64,000 nucleotides of DNA, from the NCBI GenBank assembly GCA_019637115.1, contig JAHBWH010000019.1:1-64000 (forward strand), written 5' to 3'. A model generated the notes under the pieces. That model made no database searches and had not been told where the DNA came from. It was given only the letters and a program-made list of their open reading frames with translations. Source of the DNA: Myxococcales bacterium. GTDB taxonomy: Bacteria > Myxococcota_A > Polyangia > Polyangiales > Houyiibacteriaceae. The position numbers and the translations under genes were made by a program. Of this stretch, positions 43,587 through 53,563 are shown piece after piece. Position 1 is the stretch's first letter. Each line of letters begins with the position of its first letter.

Positions 43587-45167
43587 TCAGTCGCGCGCGA
43601 GCGCGGGCGGGATCGGCAGCGCGTCCCCGAGCGCCGCCTTCACGAGGCCGAGGCCCCCGAGCGCGACGCCGGCCGCGAGCACGCCGCCCATCGCGGCGCC
43701 CGCGATCCCGTGGAGTCCGACGTCAGCGCCGGTGAGAAAGAGACCGCGGATCGGCGTGCGCGCCGAGAGCCAGGGCAGGCGGAAGCGCGCCGGGGTGGCG
43801 GGGAGGCCGTAGATGGCGCCGCGATCGTGACCGGTGAAGCCCTCGACGGTGATCGGGGTCGAGAGCTCTCGGTACGCGACGAGCTCGCGGAAGCCGGGGG
43901 CGTGCGCCTCGACGCGCTCGAGCATGCGCTCGGCGAGGCGCTCCTTCAGCGCCTCGTAGTCGGCGCCGCGGCGACGCCAGCTGGCCTGTCGCCACGCGGC
44001 GACGCTCGCGTAGTCGAGCGGCATGATGATCTCGGCCGTCGGCGCCTCGGCCCGAGGGTTCCGCGCCGCGGGGAAGCTCAGGTAGCAGACGCCGCGTCGA
44101 CCTCGGAGGGGCTCGATGGGGGCGTCGTGATCGTAGTCGTCGAAGAGCCACACGTTGCCCCCGGAGAGGCCGACCTCGCTCGCGGGGCGGCGCAGGCCGA
44201 GGTAGAGCGTCGCGACGGAGCACGGCGGCGGCATCGCCGCGAGGTCCTCGCGGATGGTGCTCGGCACGAGCTCGGGGGGCAGGAGCTCGCCGTAGGTCTT
44301 CGCGGCGCCGGCGTTCGAGAGCACACGCTTGGCCGTGATCGTGACGGTGCGCGCGCGCCGTCCGCTCCCTTCCTCCGCGACGACGCCGATGGCGCGCCCG
44401 TCCTCGACGAGGATTTCGCGTACCCGCACGTTGGTGCGCAGCTCGCCGCCCGCCCGCTCGATGACGGGCGCGATCGCGTCGGCGATCGCGCCACCGCCGC
44501 CGACGGGGTACCAGCCGCCGTGGTCGTAATGGCCGCTCACGGCGGCTTGTACGCCGAAGGCGCTCTCCGCCGGAGGGACGCCGTAGTCGCCCCACTGCGA
44601 GACGAGCACGGCGGCGAGGCGTGGATCGCGGATCGTGTCCGCGAGCACCTCGCGCGTGGTCCGCAGCGCGTGGCGCACGAGCGGGAGGGCCGCGCGGCCG
44701 GCGAGGCGCCCGACGTGCTTGGCGGCGATGAGCGCGCCGAGCTCGCTCGCGGCGCGCCGCCGCAGCGCGAAGAAGCGCGCGAGCCCCTCGCGCTCGGCGG
44801 GGAAACGGTCGGCGAGCGCGGCCTGGAAGACGTCGACGTCGTCGGGCACGTCGACGATCAGATCTGGGTACACGAAGCGGTCGAAGGGGGCGGGGAGTCG
44901 CTCCCACGCGAGGCGCCCCTCGGTGAGGGACTCGTAGAGCTTGCGGGTGCCACCCTCGGCGTGGAGGTCGCCCACGTAGTGCAGGCCGACGTCCCACTCG
45001 TACTTCCGTCCCTCGCCCGCGGGCCGGTGGAAGGCGTGCGTGAAGCCGCCGAGGCGCCAATGACGCTCGAGCACGAGCACCTTCGAGCCCCCGAGCTTCG
45101 CGAGCAGCGCCGCGCTCGCGAGCCCGCCCATCCCCGAGCCGATGACGATCGCGTCGTAGTCCGCCAT
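43587..45167 (-). CDS. carotenoid/retinol-type FAD-dependent desaturase or saturase
   Basis: The 526-aa product begins DYDAIVIGSGMGGLASAALL, a FAD-binding Rossmann motif, continues KVLVLERHWRLGGFTHAF, and ends with the C-terminal FAD motif GLFLTGADVGLHGIAGAAMGG. This is the pattern of the CrtI/RetSat superfamily, closest to all-trans-retinol 13,14-reductase-like proteins. The YPVGGGGAIADAIAPVIERAGG motif supports this. The substrate is a polyene or lipid. It is probably co-transcribed with the EgtD-like gene. Confidence 0.85.
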   Translation of the reverse strand: MADYDAIVIGSGMGGLASAALLAKLGGSKVLVLERHWRLGGFTHAFHRPAGEGRKYEWDVGLHYVGDLHAEGGTRKLYESLTEGRLAWERLPAPFDRFVYPDLIVDVPDDVDVFQAALADRFPAEREGLARFFALRRRAASELGALIAAKHVGRLAGRAALPLVRHALRTTREVLADTIRDPRLAAVLVSQWGDYGVPPAESAFGVQAAVSGHYDHGGWYPVGGGGAIADAIAPVIERAGGELRTNVRVREILVEDGRAIGVVAEEGSGRRARTVTITAKRVLSNAGAAKTYGELLPPELVPSTIREDLAAMPPPCSVATLYLGLRRPASEVGLSGGNVWLFDDYDHDAPIEPLRGRRGVCYLSFPAARNPRAEAPTAEIIMPLDYASVAAWRQASWRRRGADYEALKERLAERMLERVEAHAPGFRELVAYRELSTPITVEGFTGHDRGAIYGLPATPARFRLPWLSARTPIRGLFLTGADVGLHGIAGAAMGGVLAAGVALGGLGLVKAALGDALPIPPALARD

Positions 45168-45539
45168 GCCGCGCACGATCGCATGGCGACGTCGCCCGAG
45201 CCATGCCCCCACGCAAGCGCCGGAGCGCCGTGAAGAGCGGTGGCGTCGGGCGCGGCGCAGCGCCTGGGGTCGGACGCGAACAGCGCGATCCGGATCACCG
45301 CGACGGGGAAGCGAGACGGCCCCGAGGGGGCGCGCAAACCATGCGCCGACGGGGGCGCGCAGCCATGGCTTCGGCACGCCCTGGCACGCGAAAGGGCCCG
45401 CCCGCAGGCGTCTGCGGATGGCCCACGGCTTGCACCGACTCGGCGTGGGTTTGCGTTGCTTTCACGTGTGTGTGGGGGGGGGGCCGGGGGGACGCGCTTC
45501 GTCCTCGCCGGGCCCGAGTCCCCGCCGATGGGTGATCAC
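45168..45539. other. divergent intergenic region, partly repetitive
   Basis: This 372-bp gap separates the leftward flavoenzyme and the rightward giant lipoprotein. It holds two roughly 25-bp copies of GGGGGCGCGCAACCATGCG (around 45325 and 45350) and a long G-tract near its right end. I see no gene in it. Confidence 0.5.
45474..45491 (+). promoter_or_regulatory. G10-CC-G6 tract upstream of a surface lipoprotein gene
   Basis: Ten consecutive G (45474-45483), CC and six more G precede the giant lipoprotein gene by about 50 bases. Homopolymeric G tracts are prone to slippage and may alter promoter spacing or, if translation starts further upstream, reading frame. The tract could also form a quadruplex. 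Confidence 0.45.
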
Positions 45540-48500
45540 ATGACTTCGACTCGATCGCGGTTCGAGGGCGCTCGCGCCTCCTCTCCCGTGGCCTCCCTGG
45601 AGGCGTCCGACACAACGCCGAGGGTGGGCGCGCGCTCCTGGGTCGGCGCCTGGGCCGGCGCGCGTCGACGCGCGCTCGTCGGTTGGGCCGCGCTGCTCGC
45701 GCTCGGGGCGTGCGTCGACGCCGAGCGCGACCCTCGCTACGACACCACCGACTTCGAGTCGGCGGGCTTCGCGGGGAGCGGCGGGAGCCCACCGGCGGCG
45801 GACGCGGGCGCTGGTCGCCCCGACGAAGACGGCGCCGACCGCGTGGTGGAGGAGGCGGACCTCTACCGCGTGATCGGGGATCGGCTCTACGTCCTCAACT
45901 CGTACCGCGGGCTCTTCGTCTTCGACGTCAGCGATCCCGACGCGCCGCGCGAGCTCGGCCGCATGCCCCTCGTCGGTCAGCCGGTCGAGATGTACGTCCG
46001 CGGCGGCCGCGCCTACGTGATCATGAGCGACTACTTCACGTACTGGTACCTCGACGACGCCTTCGCCGAGGCGGGCCTCGCGCCCTACTTCGGCAGCCGC
46101 ATCGTGGCGATCGACATGAGCGATCCCACCGCGCCCTTCGAGATCGGCGACGTGCTCCTCGACGGCTACGTCGCCGACACGCGGCTCGTGGGAGACGTCC
46201 TCTACGCGGTCGCCAACCGCTACGCCTGGTGGGGCCACTACGGCGTCCGCGAGACCGAGACGCGCGACCTCACGGCGCTCACGTCGATCGACGTCGGCGA
46301 CCCGACCCGGATCCGTCAGGTCCAGCAGCTCACCTTCGAGGGCAACGGCTGGCACGTCCACGCGACGCCCGACGCCTTCATCATCGCGGGCAGCGCAGAC
46401 GCGGGGGGCTGGGGATGGCGCGGCGACACGGAGGTCCGCTACGTCGACATCTCCGACCCCGCGGGCGCGATGGCGGCTCGTGGCGCGGTCGCGTTCCCGG
46501 GCTCGATGCGCGACGACACCTCGTTGCACGTGCACGACGACGAGATCCGCGTGCTCCTCCGAGAGCACGACGGCCTCACGACGCGGCTGCGGATCCTCGA
46601 TGGCGCCGATCCCGACGCGCTGCCCGTGCTCGGCGAGATGACCTACGAGTACCCGGGCCAGGTCTTCGGCACGACCTTCACCGCGGACCGCCTCTACATG
46701 ATCCACTACGAGGTGATCGACCCGCTCGAGATCGTCGATCTCCGCGACCCGACCGATCCGCACATCACCGCCATCCTCGAGATGCCGGGCTGGGTGGAGC
46801 GCATCGCGGTCGACCGCGACGAGCGGCTCATCGGCCTCGGCGTCGACGACTCCGAGGGCACGCGGCGCACCTCGCTGACGCTCTTCGACGTCTCCGACCC
46901 GGGGGCCCCCGAGCTGTTGGCCCGCGAGAACGTCGAGGCGACGTGGTCCTGGTCCGTGGCGACGTGGGAGCGCAAGGCGTGGACGGTCGACTGGGAGGAG
47001 GGCCTCGTGCTCTTCCCTTGGTCCGGCTGGGAGGCCACCGAAGATCCCACCGACGGTCCCTGGGGTGGCCGCTACCATCACGCGCTCTCGATCGTCGAGA
47101 TCGGCGACGCGGCGCTCACCACGCGCGGCGCGATCGAGGCCCCGGCGACGGTGGAGCGAGGGTTCCTCCACGAGGGGCGTGTCTATGCGCTCTCGCAATC
47201 CGCGCTGCAGGTCGTCGACATCCGAGATCGCGCGCGGCCGGCCGCGGGCGCCACGCTCGAGCTGGCGCGCAACATCGGGGACTACGTCCGCACGTCCCGG
47301 GCGGGCGTCGAGCTCGTGCAGCGTGGGCTCGACGGGTGGTACGGCGCCTCGCAGGGCGCGTCGCTCCGCCTCTCGCCGCTGGACACGCCCGACGGCGCCG
47401 AGGAGCTCGCGCGCGTGGAGCTCCCGCGTGGGACGGGCGCGCTCGTTCCGCTCGACGACGACCACGTCGCCGTCCTCGCGCTCGGACGACAATCGTACGA
47501 CGCGCGCGGCGCGAGCCAGGGCGGGGTGACCGTGGTGAACGTGCGCGACCCAGGGGCGCCGCGGATCGTGGGTGACGTCGCGCTGCCCCCGACGCCGACC
47601 ATGGTCTACGAGCCCGTCGGGCACGGCTGGATCTACGACTACACGAGCTGGCAGGCCGGCTACGGCGCGCCCTGGGGATCGTGGGGCGGCGTGGGCGAGC
47701 CGATGCTCGCGCTCGGCGGCGGTCGCTACGGCCTCGTCCGGACACGCAGCTGGCATTGCGGCGGCCTCGAGGCGTGCCGCTCGGTCGGCATCGACCCCAC
47801 CAGCTCCGAGAGCTGGGGCGGCGAGCGCTGGTACTACGGCACGCGCTATCAGAACGAGCTGGTCGTCGTCGACCTGGCAGACCCCGGGCGCCCCGTCGTG
47901 CGCGGCCCCTTCTCGCTCGGCGAGGGCCTCATCGAGCGCCCCTACGTGGACGAGGGCGCGCTCGTGCTCTCGCATGCCTTGCCGTCGCGGGTCGACGAGG
48001 AAGGCCGGACCTGGGTGCGGTGGTTCTACGAGCGGTGGTCGCTCGACGGGCCGCGCCCCTCGCTCGAGGAGGTCGTGAACGTGCCGGGCGTGGTGCTCGA
48101 CGTCCGCGGCCGAGAGCTCATCACCGTCGACCAACGCTGGGCTGACGGGTACTCGACGCAGCTCGCGCTGGCGGGGCTGGTCGTCGAGGACGGGCGCGCT
48201 CGGCTGCGCTCCGAGCTGACGCTGGGGGCGGGCTGGGTGTCGGGGCTCGTGGTGGATGGGAGCGTGGGCTACGTGGTCCGCGCGAGCGACCGCGGGGAGA
48301 CGACGCTCGACACCCTCGATCTCGCCCGCGTCGACGCGCTGCGGGTCGGTCAGACGCTCCGGCTCGACACGTCGGGGTGGTGGAGCATCGCCGCGCTGAC
48401 CGAGCACGCCGCCGTGCTCCGCGGCGGGTGGGGCAGCGGGCTCGCGCTCTTCGATCGCGCGCCCACCGGCCTCACGTTCCGGCGCCACGTCCGGACGCAT

Positions 48501-48587
48501 GGCTGGAGCACGAGCCTCCGAGAGATGAACGACGTGCTCTGGCTGTCGAAGGGCCCGTGGGGCCTGCAGGCCGTGCCGCTGGAGTAG
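45540..48587 (+). CDS. giant lipoprotein of the secreted beta-propeller type
   Basis: The 1015-aa product has a hydrophobic stretch ending in lipobox LALGAC (Cys near residue 58), an unusually late position. It then shows the pattern of the secreted C-terminal beta-propeller family (PF09826-like): EEADLYRVIGDRLYVLNSYR, GLFVFDVSDPDAPRELGR and many repeats of VDISDP/DVSDPGAP. Two propellers' worth of blades can be counted. Trp- and Gly-rich loops occur near residue 740. An in-frame ATG at 45528 is an alternative. It is a surface protein with binding or structural role. Confidence 0.82.
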   Translation: MTSTRSRFEGARASSPVASLEASDTTPRVGARSWVGAWAGARRRALVGWAALLALGACVDAERDPRYDTTDFESAGFAGSGGSPPAADAGAGRPDEDGADRVVEEADLYRVIGDRLYVLNSYRGLFVFDVSDPDAPRELGRMPLVGQPVEMYVRGGRAYVIMSDYFTYWYLDDAFAEAGLAPYFGSRIVAIDMSDPTAPFEIGDVLLDGYVADTRLVGDVLYAVANRYAWWGHYGVRETETRDLTALTSIDVGDPTRIRQVQQLTFEGNGWHVHATPDAFIIAGSADAGGWGWRGDTEVRYVDISDPAGAMAARGAVAFPGSMRDDTSLHVHDDEIRVLLREHDGLTTRLRILDGADPDALPVLGEMTYEYPGQVFGTTFTADRLYMIHYEVIDPLEIVDLRDPTDPHITAILEMPGWVERIAVDRDERLIGLGVDDSEGTRRTSLTLFDVSDPGAPELLARENVEATWSWSVATWERKAWTVDWEEGLVLFPWSGWEATEDPTDGPWGGRYHHALSIVEIGDAALTTRGAIEAPATVERGFLHEGRVYALSQSALQVVDIRDRARPAAGATLELARNIGDYVRTSRAGVELVQRGLDGWYGASQGASLRLSPLDTPDGAEELARVELPRGTGALVPLDDDHVAVLALGRQSYDARGASQGGVTVVNVRDPGAPRIVGDVALPPTPTMVYEPVGHGWIYDYTSWQAGYGAPWGSWGGVGEPMLALGGGRYGLVRTRSWHCGGLEACRSVGIDPTSSESWGGERWYYGTRYQNELVVVDLADPGRPVVRGPFSLGEGLIERPYVDEGALVLSHALPSRVDEEGRTWVRWFYERWSLDGPRPSLEEVVNVPGVVLDVRGRELITVDQRWADGYSTQLALAGLVVEDGRARLRSELTLGAGWVSGLVVDGSVGYVVRASDRGETTLDTLDLARVDALRVGQTLRLDTSGWWSIAALTEHAAVLRGGWGSGLALFDRAPTGLTFRRHVRTHGWSTSLREMNDVLWLSKGPWGLQAVPLE

Positions 48588-48893
48588 TGCACCCAAAGTG
48601 CGTTCCAGACACGGCCCTGGACGCGGGGCTCGCTCGCCGACCTCCGCGATTAGGCTTCACCTCCTTGGTCGCCGCGGCAAGCCACATCCAACGGCATCGT
48701 GACGGCACCGCAATGGTGTCGTCGGCCGGGTCTCAGGTGTCGAGGCTGATCCGTCGGGAATCCCCGACAAGCACCGTCGGGAGAGACTGACAGATCTTGG
48801 ACGCAGCGCGTCAAGCCAGCGGAATTCGCAGGTATTTTCGATGCGAGGGCGCGGAATTATCTATCGGTCCGACTCTTGCAGAGTTGGGGCGAC
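48588..48893. other. intergenic region without recognisable gene
   Basis: The 306-bp gap is less GC-rich than its surroundings. It contains GGAATTATCTATCGG (48852-48866), which could include a -10 element (TATCTA) for the downstream lipoprotein gene. No repeat array is seen here, unlike most gaps in this window. Confidence 0.4.
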
Positions 48894-49457
48894 GTGCAGG
48901 TTCGCCTTCTACTCGTCCGATTCCTCCGTGTCTTCGTGACGAGTCTCCTCGTCGCGGCGGTGGGCTGCGGCGCCGACCCCGAAGAGGCGCTGCTCGGCTG
49001 CTGGTCGGAGACCGGCTGGACCTACGAACGCGCGGACGAGGGCACGGCGCCCAAGTCCCGCTGGAACGACGGCGTCCGCTTCCGTCAGTACCCCGACCGG
49101 CAGGTGGTGCGACACGAGGCGGAGCTCTGGGAGTTCCGCCCGCGTGGACAGCTCGCCATCGGCGACCTGGACGGGACGCTCGATCAGGCGCGCTGGCGGC
49201 TCAAGGGCCGTGGTCACGTGCTCACGATCCGGCACGCCGAGAACAGCTTCGAGGTCTACGACATCAAGGAGCTGAGCCCGCAGCGCCTCGTCCTGCACTT
49301 CGACATGGGCATGGAGGTGCGCGGGATCGCGCGCCTCGAGTTCTCGCGGACGAGCTGCAACGCGGCGATGCGCGCGGGGCGGCTGAAGCCGTCGGCGGAA
49401 GACCTCGCGCTCGCGGCCGAAGAAGCGCGCGCGGACGAACCGGGGAACGCGTCATGA
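48894..49457 (+). CDS. 187-aa predicted lipoprotein
   Basis: The product begins VQVRLLLVRFLRVF and has lipobox AAVGC (Cys25). The mature part contains LLGCWSETGWTYERADEG and a beta-rich domain ending in a helical Ala/Glu tail, resembling small lipocalin-like domains, although I cannot confirm this. The GTG at 48894 is chosen over a TTG at 48876. Its stop overlaps the ATG of the DUF1275 gene (ATGA). Confidence 0.75.
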   Translation: MQVRLLLVRFLRVFVTSLLVAAVGCGADPEEALLGCWSETGWTYERADEGTAPKSRWNDGVRFRQYPDRQVVRHEAELWEFRPRGQLAIGDLDGTLDQARWRLKGRGHVLTIRHAENSFEVYDIKELSPQRLVLHFDMGMEVRGIARLEFSRTSCNAAMRAGRLKPSAEDLALAAEEARADEPGNAS

Positions 49458-50212
49458 TGTTGCTCGAGCGCGCGGAGAAGCGAGAGCGTCACCACGACCT
49501 CTGGCTCGGCGGGTCGACGGCGGCGGTCGCGGGCTTCGTGAACGTCTGCAGCGTGATCGCGTTCTTCGCCTTCGCCTCGAACGTCACCGGCCACGTCGCG
49601 ATCTTCGCCGAGGAGCTCGTGAAGGGGCACACGCACCAGATCGGCGTGGTGGGCGCGTGGCTCGGCGCGTTCATCGGCGGCGCGTTCGTCGCGAACCTCT
49701 GCGTGACCTTCATCGGCGACCGCAACCCACGCATCGGCCGCGCGATCCCGCTGGTGCTCGAGATCCTCGCGCTCGTGGGCGTGGGCTATTACGGCCATCA
49801 GTACTACGCGGAGACGCTGACCGAGACCGAGTACCTCGTGGGCATCTTGCTCTTCACGATGGGCCTGCAGAACAGCATGGTCGCCACCGTCTCGAACGGC
49901 ATCGTGAAGACGACTCACCTCACGGGCTTGTCGACGGATCTCGGGATGGAGCTCTCGATGATGCTCCAGCAGCGCTATCGGCGAGACGACCGTCTGCGCT
50001 TCAAGCTGAAGCTCCACCTGCTCATCTTCGCGATGTACATCCTGGGCGGCGTGCTCGGCGGCGTGCTCTTCCTGCGCATCGACTTCCAGGCGTTCCACTT
50101 CGCCGCGCTCGGGCTCGCGTTCATCCTCGTCCACGATCTCGTGATCGCGCGGCTGACGGCGGCGGAGTCGCTCTTGCAGCGCGAGTCCGAGGTCCCGCGC
50201 TTCCGCAACTGA
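49454..50212 (+). CDS. DUF1275 (YoaK-type) membrane protein
   Basis: The 252-aa product has six predicted helices and the family's N-terminal pattern GGSTAAVAGFVNVCSVIAFF and FASNVTGHVAIFAEEL, the latter with the conserved N-x-T-G. LLFTMGLQNSMVATVSNGIVKTTHLTG in the middle of the protein is also diagnostic (key fragment GLQNSMVATVS). DUF1275 proteins are inner-membrane proteins of unknown transport activity. Translation is coupled to the upstream lipoprotein. Confidence 0.88.
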   Translation: MMLLERAEKRERHHDLWLGGSTAAVAGFVNVCSVIAFFAFASNVTGHVAIFAEELVKGHTHQIGVVGAWLGAFIGGAFVANLCVTFIGDRNPRIGRAIPLVLEILALVGVGYYGHQYYAETLTETEYLVGILLFTMGLQNSMVATVSNGIVKTTHLTGLSTDLGMELSMMLQQRYRRDDRLRFKLKLHLLIFAMYILGGVLGGVLFLRIDFQAFHFAALGLAFILVHDLVIARLTAAESLLQRESEVPRFRN

Positions 50213-50452
50213 CCTCGTCGTCCGTAGAAACACGTTCGCCTCGAACGCTCGGGTCGAGACGCGTCTGCGAGCGACGGGTCTCGCGTCTCCGCCCGGCGTC
50301 GCCCGTGCGGCGACCCCCGACGCTCCGGCGCATCAGCGCTCGTGTGTGCGCGCGGTGAACACCGTGCGTCCATCGTGTCGATCGCGATCGCTGCGCTCGG
50401 CCTCGACCTCGCCAATTCGCGAGCCGTCGCCAGCTCCGGCTTGACCACAAAG

Positions 50453-53400
50453 ATGCATTCGAGTTGGAATGCGCTCATGGCCATTGGGGTGGAGCAGGGG
50501 CTGGCGCCGCGCGCGTCATCGTGGGGCGTCGTGCGGGCCGGGCAGATCGGTCGAAGACTCGGTTGGTTCGCGGCCATCTTTGCGCTCGGCTTCAGCTCCG
50601 TGGCGTCCGCCGAGACGCTCCGGCTGACCGTCGACAACGTCGTCGAAGAGGTGCTCGTCGACGGGGTGCCCTTCACGCTCGGGCCGAACTCTGGCAACTG
50701 GACGATCCCCGACGACTACCTGCTCGACCTCGCACCAGGGCGCCACGTCGTCGCGATCCGCGGCCGGGACGAGGGGGGCATCTCGGGCATGATGGCCGTC
50801 GTCTACGCCGATGACGGCGTGACGCCGATCGCCATCACCTCGCCGAGCAGCGTCCGCACCGTGCGTGTCGACCCCGGGGCCGGCTGGGGCGCGCTGGCGT
50901 TCGACGACTCGGCGTGGCCAGCCGCGGGTGCGTGCGCGAACCCAGGCCCTTGGGGCGGCAGCGTGACGTGGGGACGGAACGCGGGCGCCGACATGGTCTG
51001 GGGCCCCGAGCGCTGCGACGGCGACGAGGTGAACATCACGCGCTGGTTCCGCTTCGAGGTCGTCGTGCTCTGCGCCGACGCCGCCGACTGCCCGAGCGAC
51101 GGGAACCCCTGCACGGCCGCGACGTGCGGAGCGGGCACCTGCGGCCAAGCGCCGCTCGGCTCGGGCGCCCTCTGTCCGGGAGGCGCCTGCGACGGCGCGG
51201 GCACCTGCGTCGAGTGTGTCGACGACAGCACCTGCGACGCGCCGCGATCGATCTGCGACGTCGGCATCAACACGTGCGTCGAGTGCCTCGGCGCCGAGGA
51301 CTGCAACGACGGCAACGCCTGCACGACCGACACCTGCGCGCTCGGCGCGTGCGGCTTCCCGACCGCCCCGGCGGGGACGAGCTGTCCGGGCGGCGTCTGC
51401 CTCGGGAGCGCGCCGGCGTGCGTCGCGTGCCTCGGCGCTGGCGACTGCGGCGGCGCCACCCCCGTCTGCGACACCGGCACCAACACCTGCGTGGCGTGCC
51501 TCGGCGCTGGCGACTGCGGCGGCTCCACGCCCGTCTGCGACACCGGCACGAATACCTGCGTCGCGTGCCTCGGCGACGGCGACTGCAGCGGCACGACGTC
51601 GTTCTGCGACACCAGCGCGCGGACCTGCGTCGAGTGCCTCGACGCGAGCACCTGCGACGACGGCAACCCCTGCACCGTGGGCGCGTGCGACGTGGGGAGC
51701 TGCGCCCACGCCCCCGCGGCCTCGGGCGCGAGCTGCCTCGGCGGGGTCTGCGATGGCGGGGGCGCGTGCGTGGCGTGCGTCGGCGACGCGCAGTGTCCGG
51801 GCGCGCGCTGCGACGTCACCACGAACACGTGCGTCGCGTGCCTCGGCGCGGGGGATTGTGACGACGGCGACCCGTGCACCGTCGGCACGTGCGAGGCGGG
51901 GAGCTGCGCGCAGAGCCCCTCGGCCGCGGGCACCCCCTGCGCCGACGGCGTGTGCGCGGGGACGTCGGCCACGTGCGTGACCTGCGTGGGCGAGGCGCAG
52001 TGCGCGGCGCCCACGCCCTGGTGCGTCGCGAACGACTGCGTGGCCTGCCGCGACGCGGACGACTGCGACGACGGCAACGAGTGCACCGTCGACACGTGCG
52101 AGGCGGGCGCCTGCGGCGGCACGCCGCGCGAGGCCGGCGCGGCGTGCGGGCTCGGCGTCTGCACGCCAGCGGCGGTCTGCGCCCCGGTCGCCGTCGCGAT
52201 CACCTCGCCGCCCGATGGGCTGCGAACCGCGATGACCACCCTCACCCTCACGGGGACGGCGACGCCGGGGGTCGAGGTCACGGTCCGCGTCGACGGGGTC
52301 GTCGTGGGCACCGTGGTCGCAGCGGCGGACGGGAGCTGGTCGCTCACGCTCACGACGCCGCTCGACGACGGCGAGCGCGAGCTCGGCGCGAGCGTCGCGA
52401 CGGCAGGCGGCGCCGCGAGCGCCACGATCAGCGTCACGATCGACACGACGACCGAGGTCACGATCACGGCTCCCGAGGACGGGAGCACGATCGACGACTG
52501 GACGCCGAACGTCCGCGGCACGGGCGAGCCCGGCGCGACGGTCGTCGTCACGCTCGACGGCGAAGAGGTCGGCACGACCACGGTCGAGGGCGACGGCACC
52601 TGGCTCGTCGCCATCGACGAGCCGCTGGCGGACGGCACGTACACGGTCGAGGCGACCGCGACCGACGTGGTCGGCAACGTGGCGACGGCCTCGTCCTCCT
52701 TCGACGTCGCGGCGGGCACCGAGATCTCGATCACCACACCGGCGAATGGCTCGGTGACGAGCGACGACACGCCGACGATCACGGGCACCGCCGCGCCGGG
52801 CGCGACGGTCGTCGTGACGATCGAGGTCGCGGGAGAGACCGTCGAGGTCGGGACCGCGACGGCTGACGGCGAGGGGTTGTGGTCGGTCGAGGTGAGCGAG
52901 GCGCTGCCCGAGGGTCGCCACACCGTGACGGCGCGCGCGACCGACGACGCGGGCAACACGGCGAGCGACGAGGCGGTGTTCACCGTCGACCGGACGACGA
53001 ACGTCTCGATCGAGGAGGTCGACGCGAGCGGGGTCGTGACCGGCACGGGCGAGCCTGGCGCCACGGTGGTGGTCACCGTGGACGGCGTGGAGCTCGGACG
53101 CGCGACCGTCGCCGAGGACGGAACGTGGCGCGTCGAGGGCGACGCGCTCGAGCCCGGGGAGCGCGAGGTCGTCGCCACCATCACGGACGCCGCGGGGAAC
53201 ACCGCGACCGACGTGACGACCGTGACGGTCCCGGCGCCCGCCGACGCGGGCGTGGCGGATGGGGGCGTTGACGCTGGCGTCACGGACGCGGGCATCTCGG
53301 ACGCGAGCGTCCCTGTGGACGCGATCACGGTGGACGGGGGCGGCGAGGACGCGGGGACGGCGGGCCGCCACAGCGGCGGCGGGTGCTCGTGCCGGACGTC

Positions 53401-53473
53401 GGGCGACGGGCGCAGTCCGCTCGTGTTGGTCGTGTTGGTCGGCTTCGCGCTGCTGCGTCGACGGCGGCGCTGA
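50453..53473 (+). CDS. MYXO-CTERM surface protein with Cys-rich and Ig-like repeats
   Basis: The product of about 1006 aa has a signal peptide (ending SVASA) and a beta domain (residues 45-200). A Cys-rich region of about 380 residues follows, with units such as CLGAGDCGGSTPVCDTGTNT, then four Ig-like repeats of about 90 residues (each with GxPGATVVVTVDG and DAAGNTA). An Asp/Ala/Gly-rich linker leads to the C-terminal sorting signal GGGCSCRTSGDG, a hydrophobic helix and RRRRR. MYXO-CTERM proteins are cleaved and anchored by a myxosortase. The start is uncertain; ATG 50477 and GTG 50531 are alternatives. Confidence 0.92.
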   Translation: MHSSWNALMAIGVEQGLAPRASSWGVVRAGQIGRRLGWFAAIFALGFSSVASAETLRLTVDNVVEEVLVDGVPFTLGPNSGNWTIPDDYLLDLAPGRHVVAIRGRDEGGISGMMAVVYADDGVTPIAITSPSSVRTVRVDPGAGWGALAFDDSAWPAAGACANPGPWGGSVTWGRNAGADMVWGPERCDGDEVNITRWFRFEVVVLCADAADCPSDGNPCTAATCGAGTCGQAPLGSGALCPGGACDGAGTCVECVDDSTCDAPRSICDVGINTCVECLGAEDCNDGNACTTDTCALGACGFPTAPAGTSCPGGVCLGSAPACVACLGAGDCGGATPVCDTGTNTCVACLGAGDCGGSTPVCDTGTNTCVACLGDGDCSGTTSFCDTSARTCVECLDASTCDDGNPCTVGACDVGSCAHAPAASGASCLGGVCDGGGACVACVGDAQCPGARCDVTTNTCVACLGAGDCDDGDPCTVGTCEAGSCAQSPSAAGTPCADGVCAGTSATCVTCVGEAQCAAPTPWCVANDCVACRDADDCDDGNECTVDTCEAGACGGTPREAGAACGLGVCTPAAVCAPVAVAITSPPDGLRTAMTTLTLTGTATPGVEVTVRVDGVVVGTVVAAADGSWSLTLTTPLDDGERELGASVATAGGAASATISVTIDTTTEVTITAPEDGSTIDDWTPNVRGTGEPGATVVVTLDGEEVGTTTVEGDGTWLVAIDEPLADGTYTVEATATDVVGNVATASSSFDVAAGTEISITTPANGSVTSDDTPTITGTAAPGATVVVTIEVAGETVEVGTATADGEGLWSVEVSEALPEGRHTVTARATDDAGNTASDEAVFTVDRTTNVSIEEVDASGVVTGTGEPGATVVVTVDGVELGRATVAEDGTWRVEGDALEPGEREVVATITDAAGNTATDVTTVTVPAPADAGVADGGVDAGVTDAGISDASVPVDAITVDGGGEDAGTAGRHSGGGCSCRTSGDGRSPLVLVVLVGFALLRRRRR

Positions 53474-53484
53474 GGCGCATCCCT

Positions 53485-53511
53485 CCGGGGAGGCGTACGG
53501 CGCCTCCCCGG
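53485..53511 (+). terminator. 11-bp perfect stem-loop after the MYXO-CTERM gene
   Basis: CCGGGGAGGCG (53485-53495) pairs with CGCCTCCCCGG (53501-53511) across a five-base loop, 12 bp after the stop codon. There is no U-tract, as for the hairpin at 36140. Confidence 0.7.
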
Positions 53512-53563
53512 CTCATCGCGCAGAATCTCGGCGCGAGCCTGCGAACGCTCTACCCTCGGTGTC

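Noticed and set aside
42144-45233. 1029-aa rightward ORF
   Set aside because: It is antisense to the EgtD-like and flavoenzyme genes, which have clear motifs; the forward translation is low-complexity.
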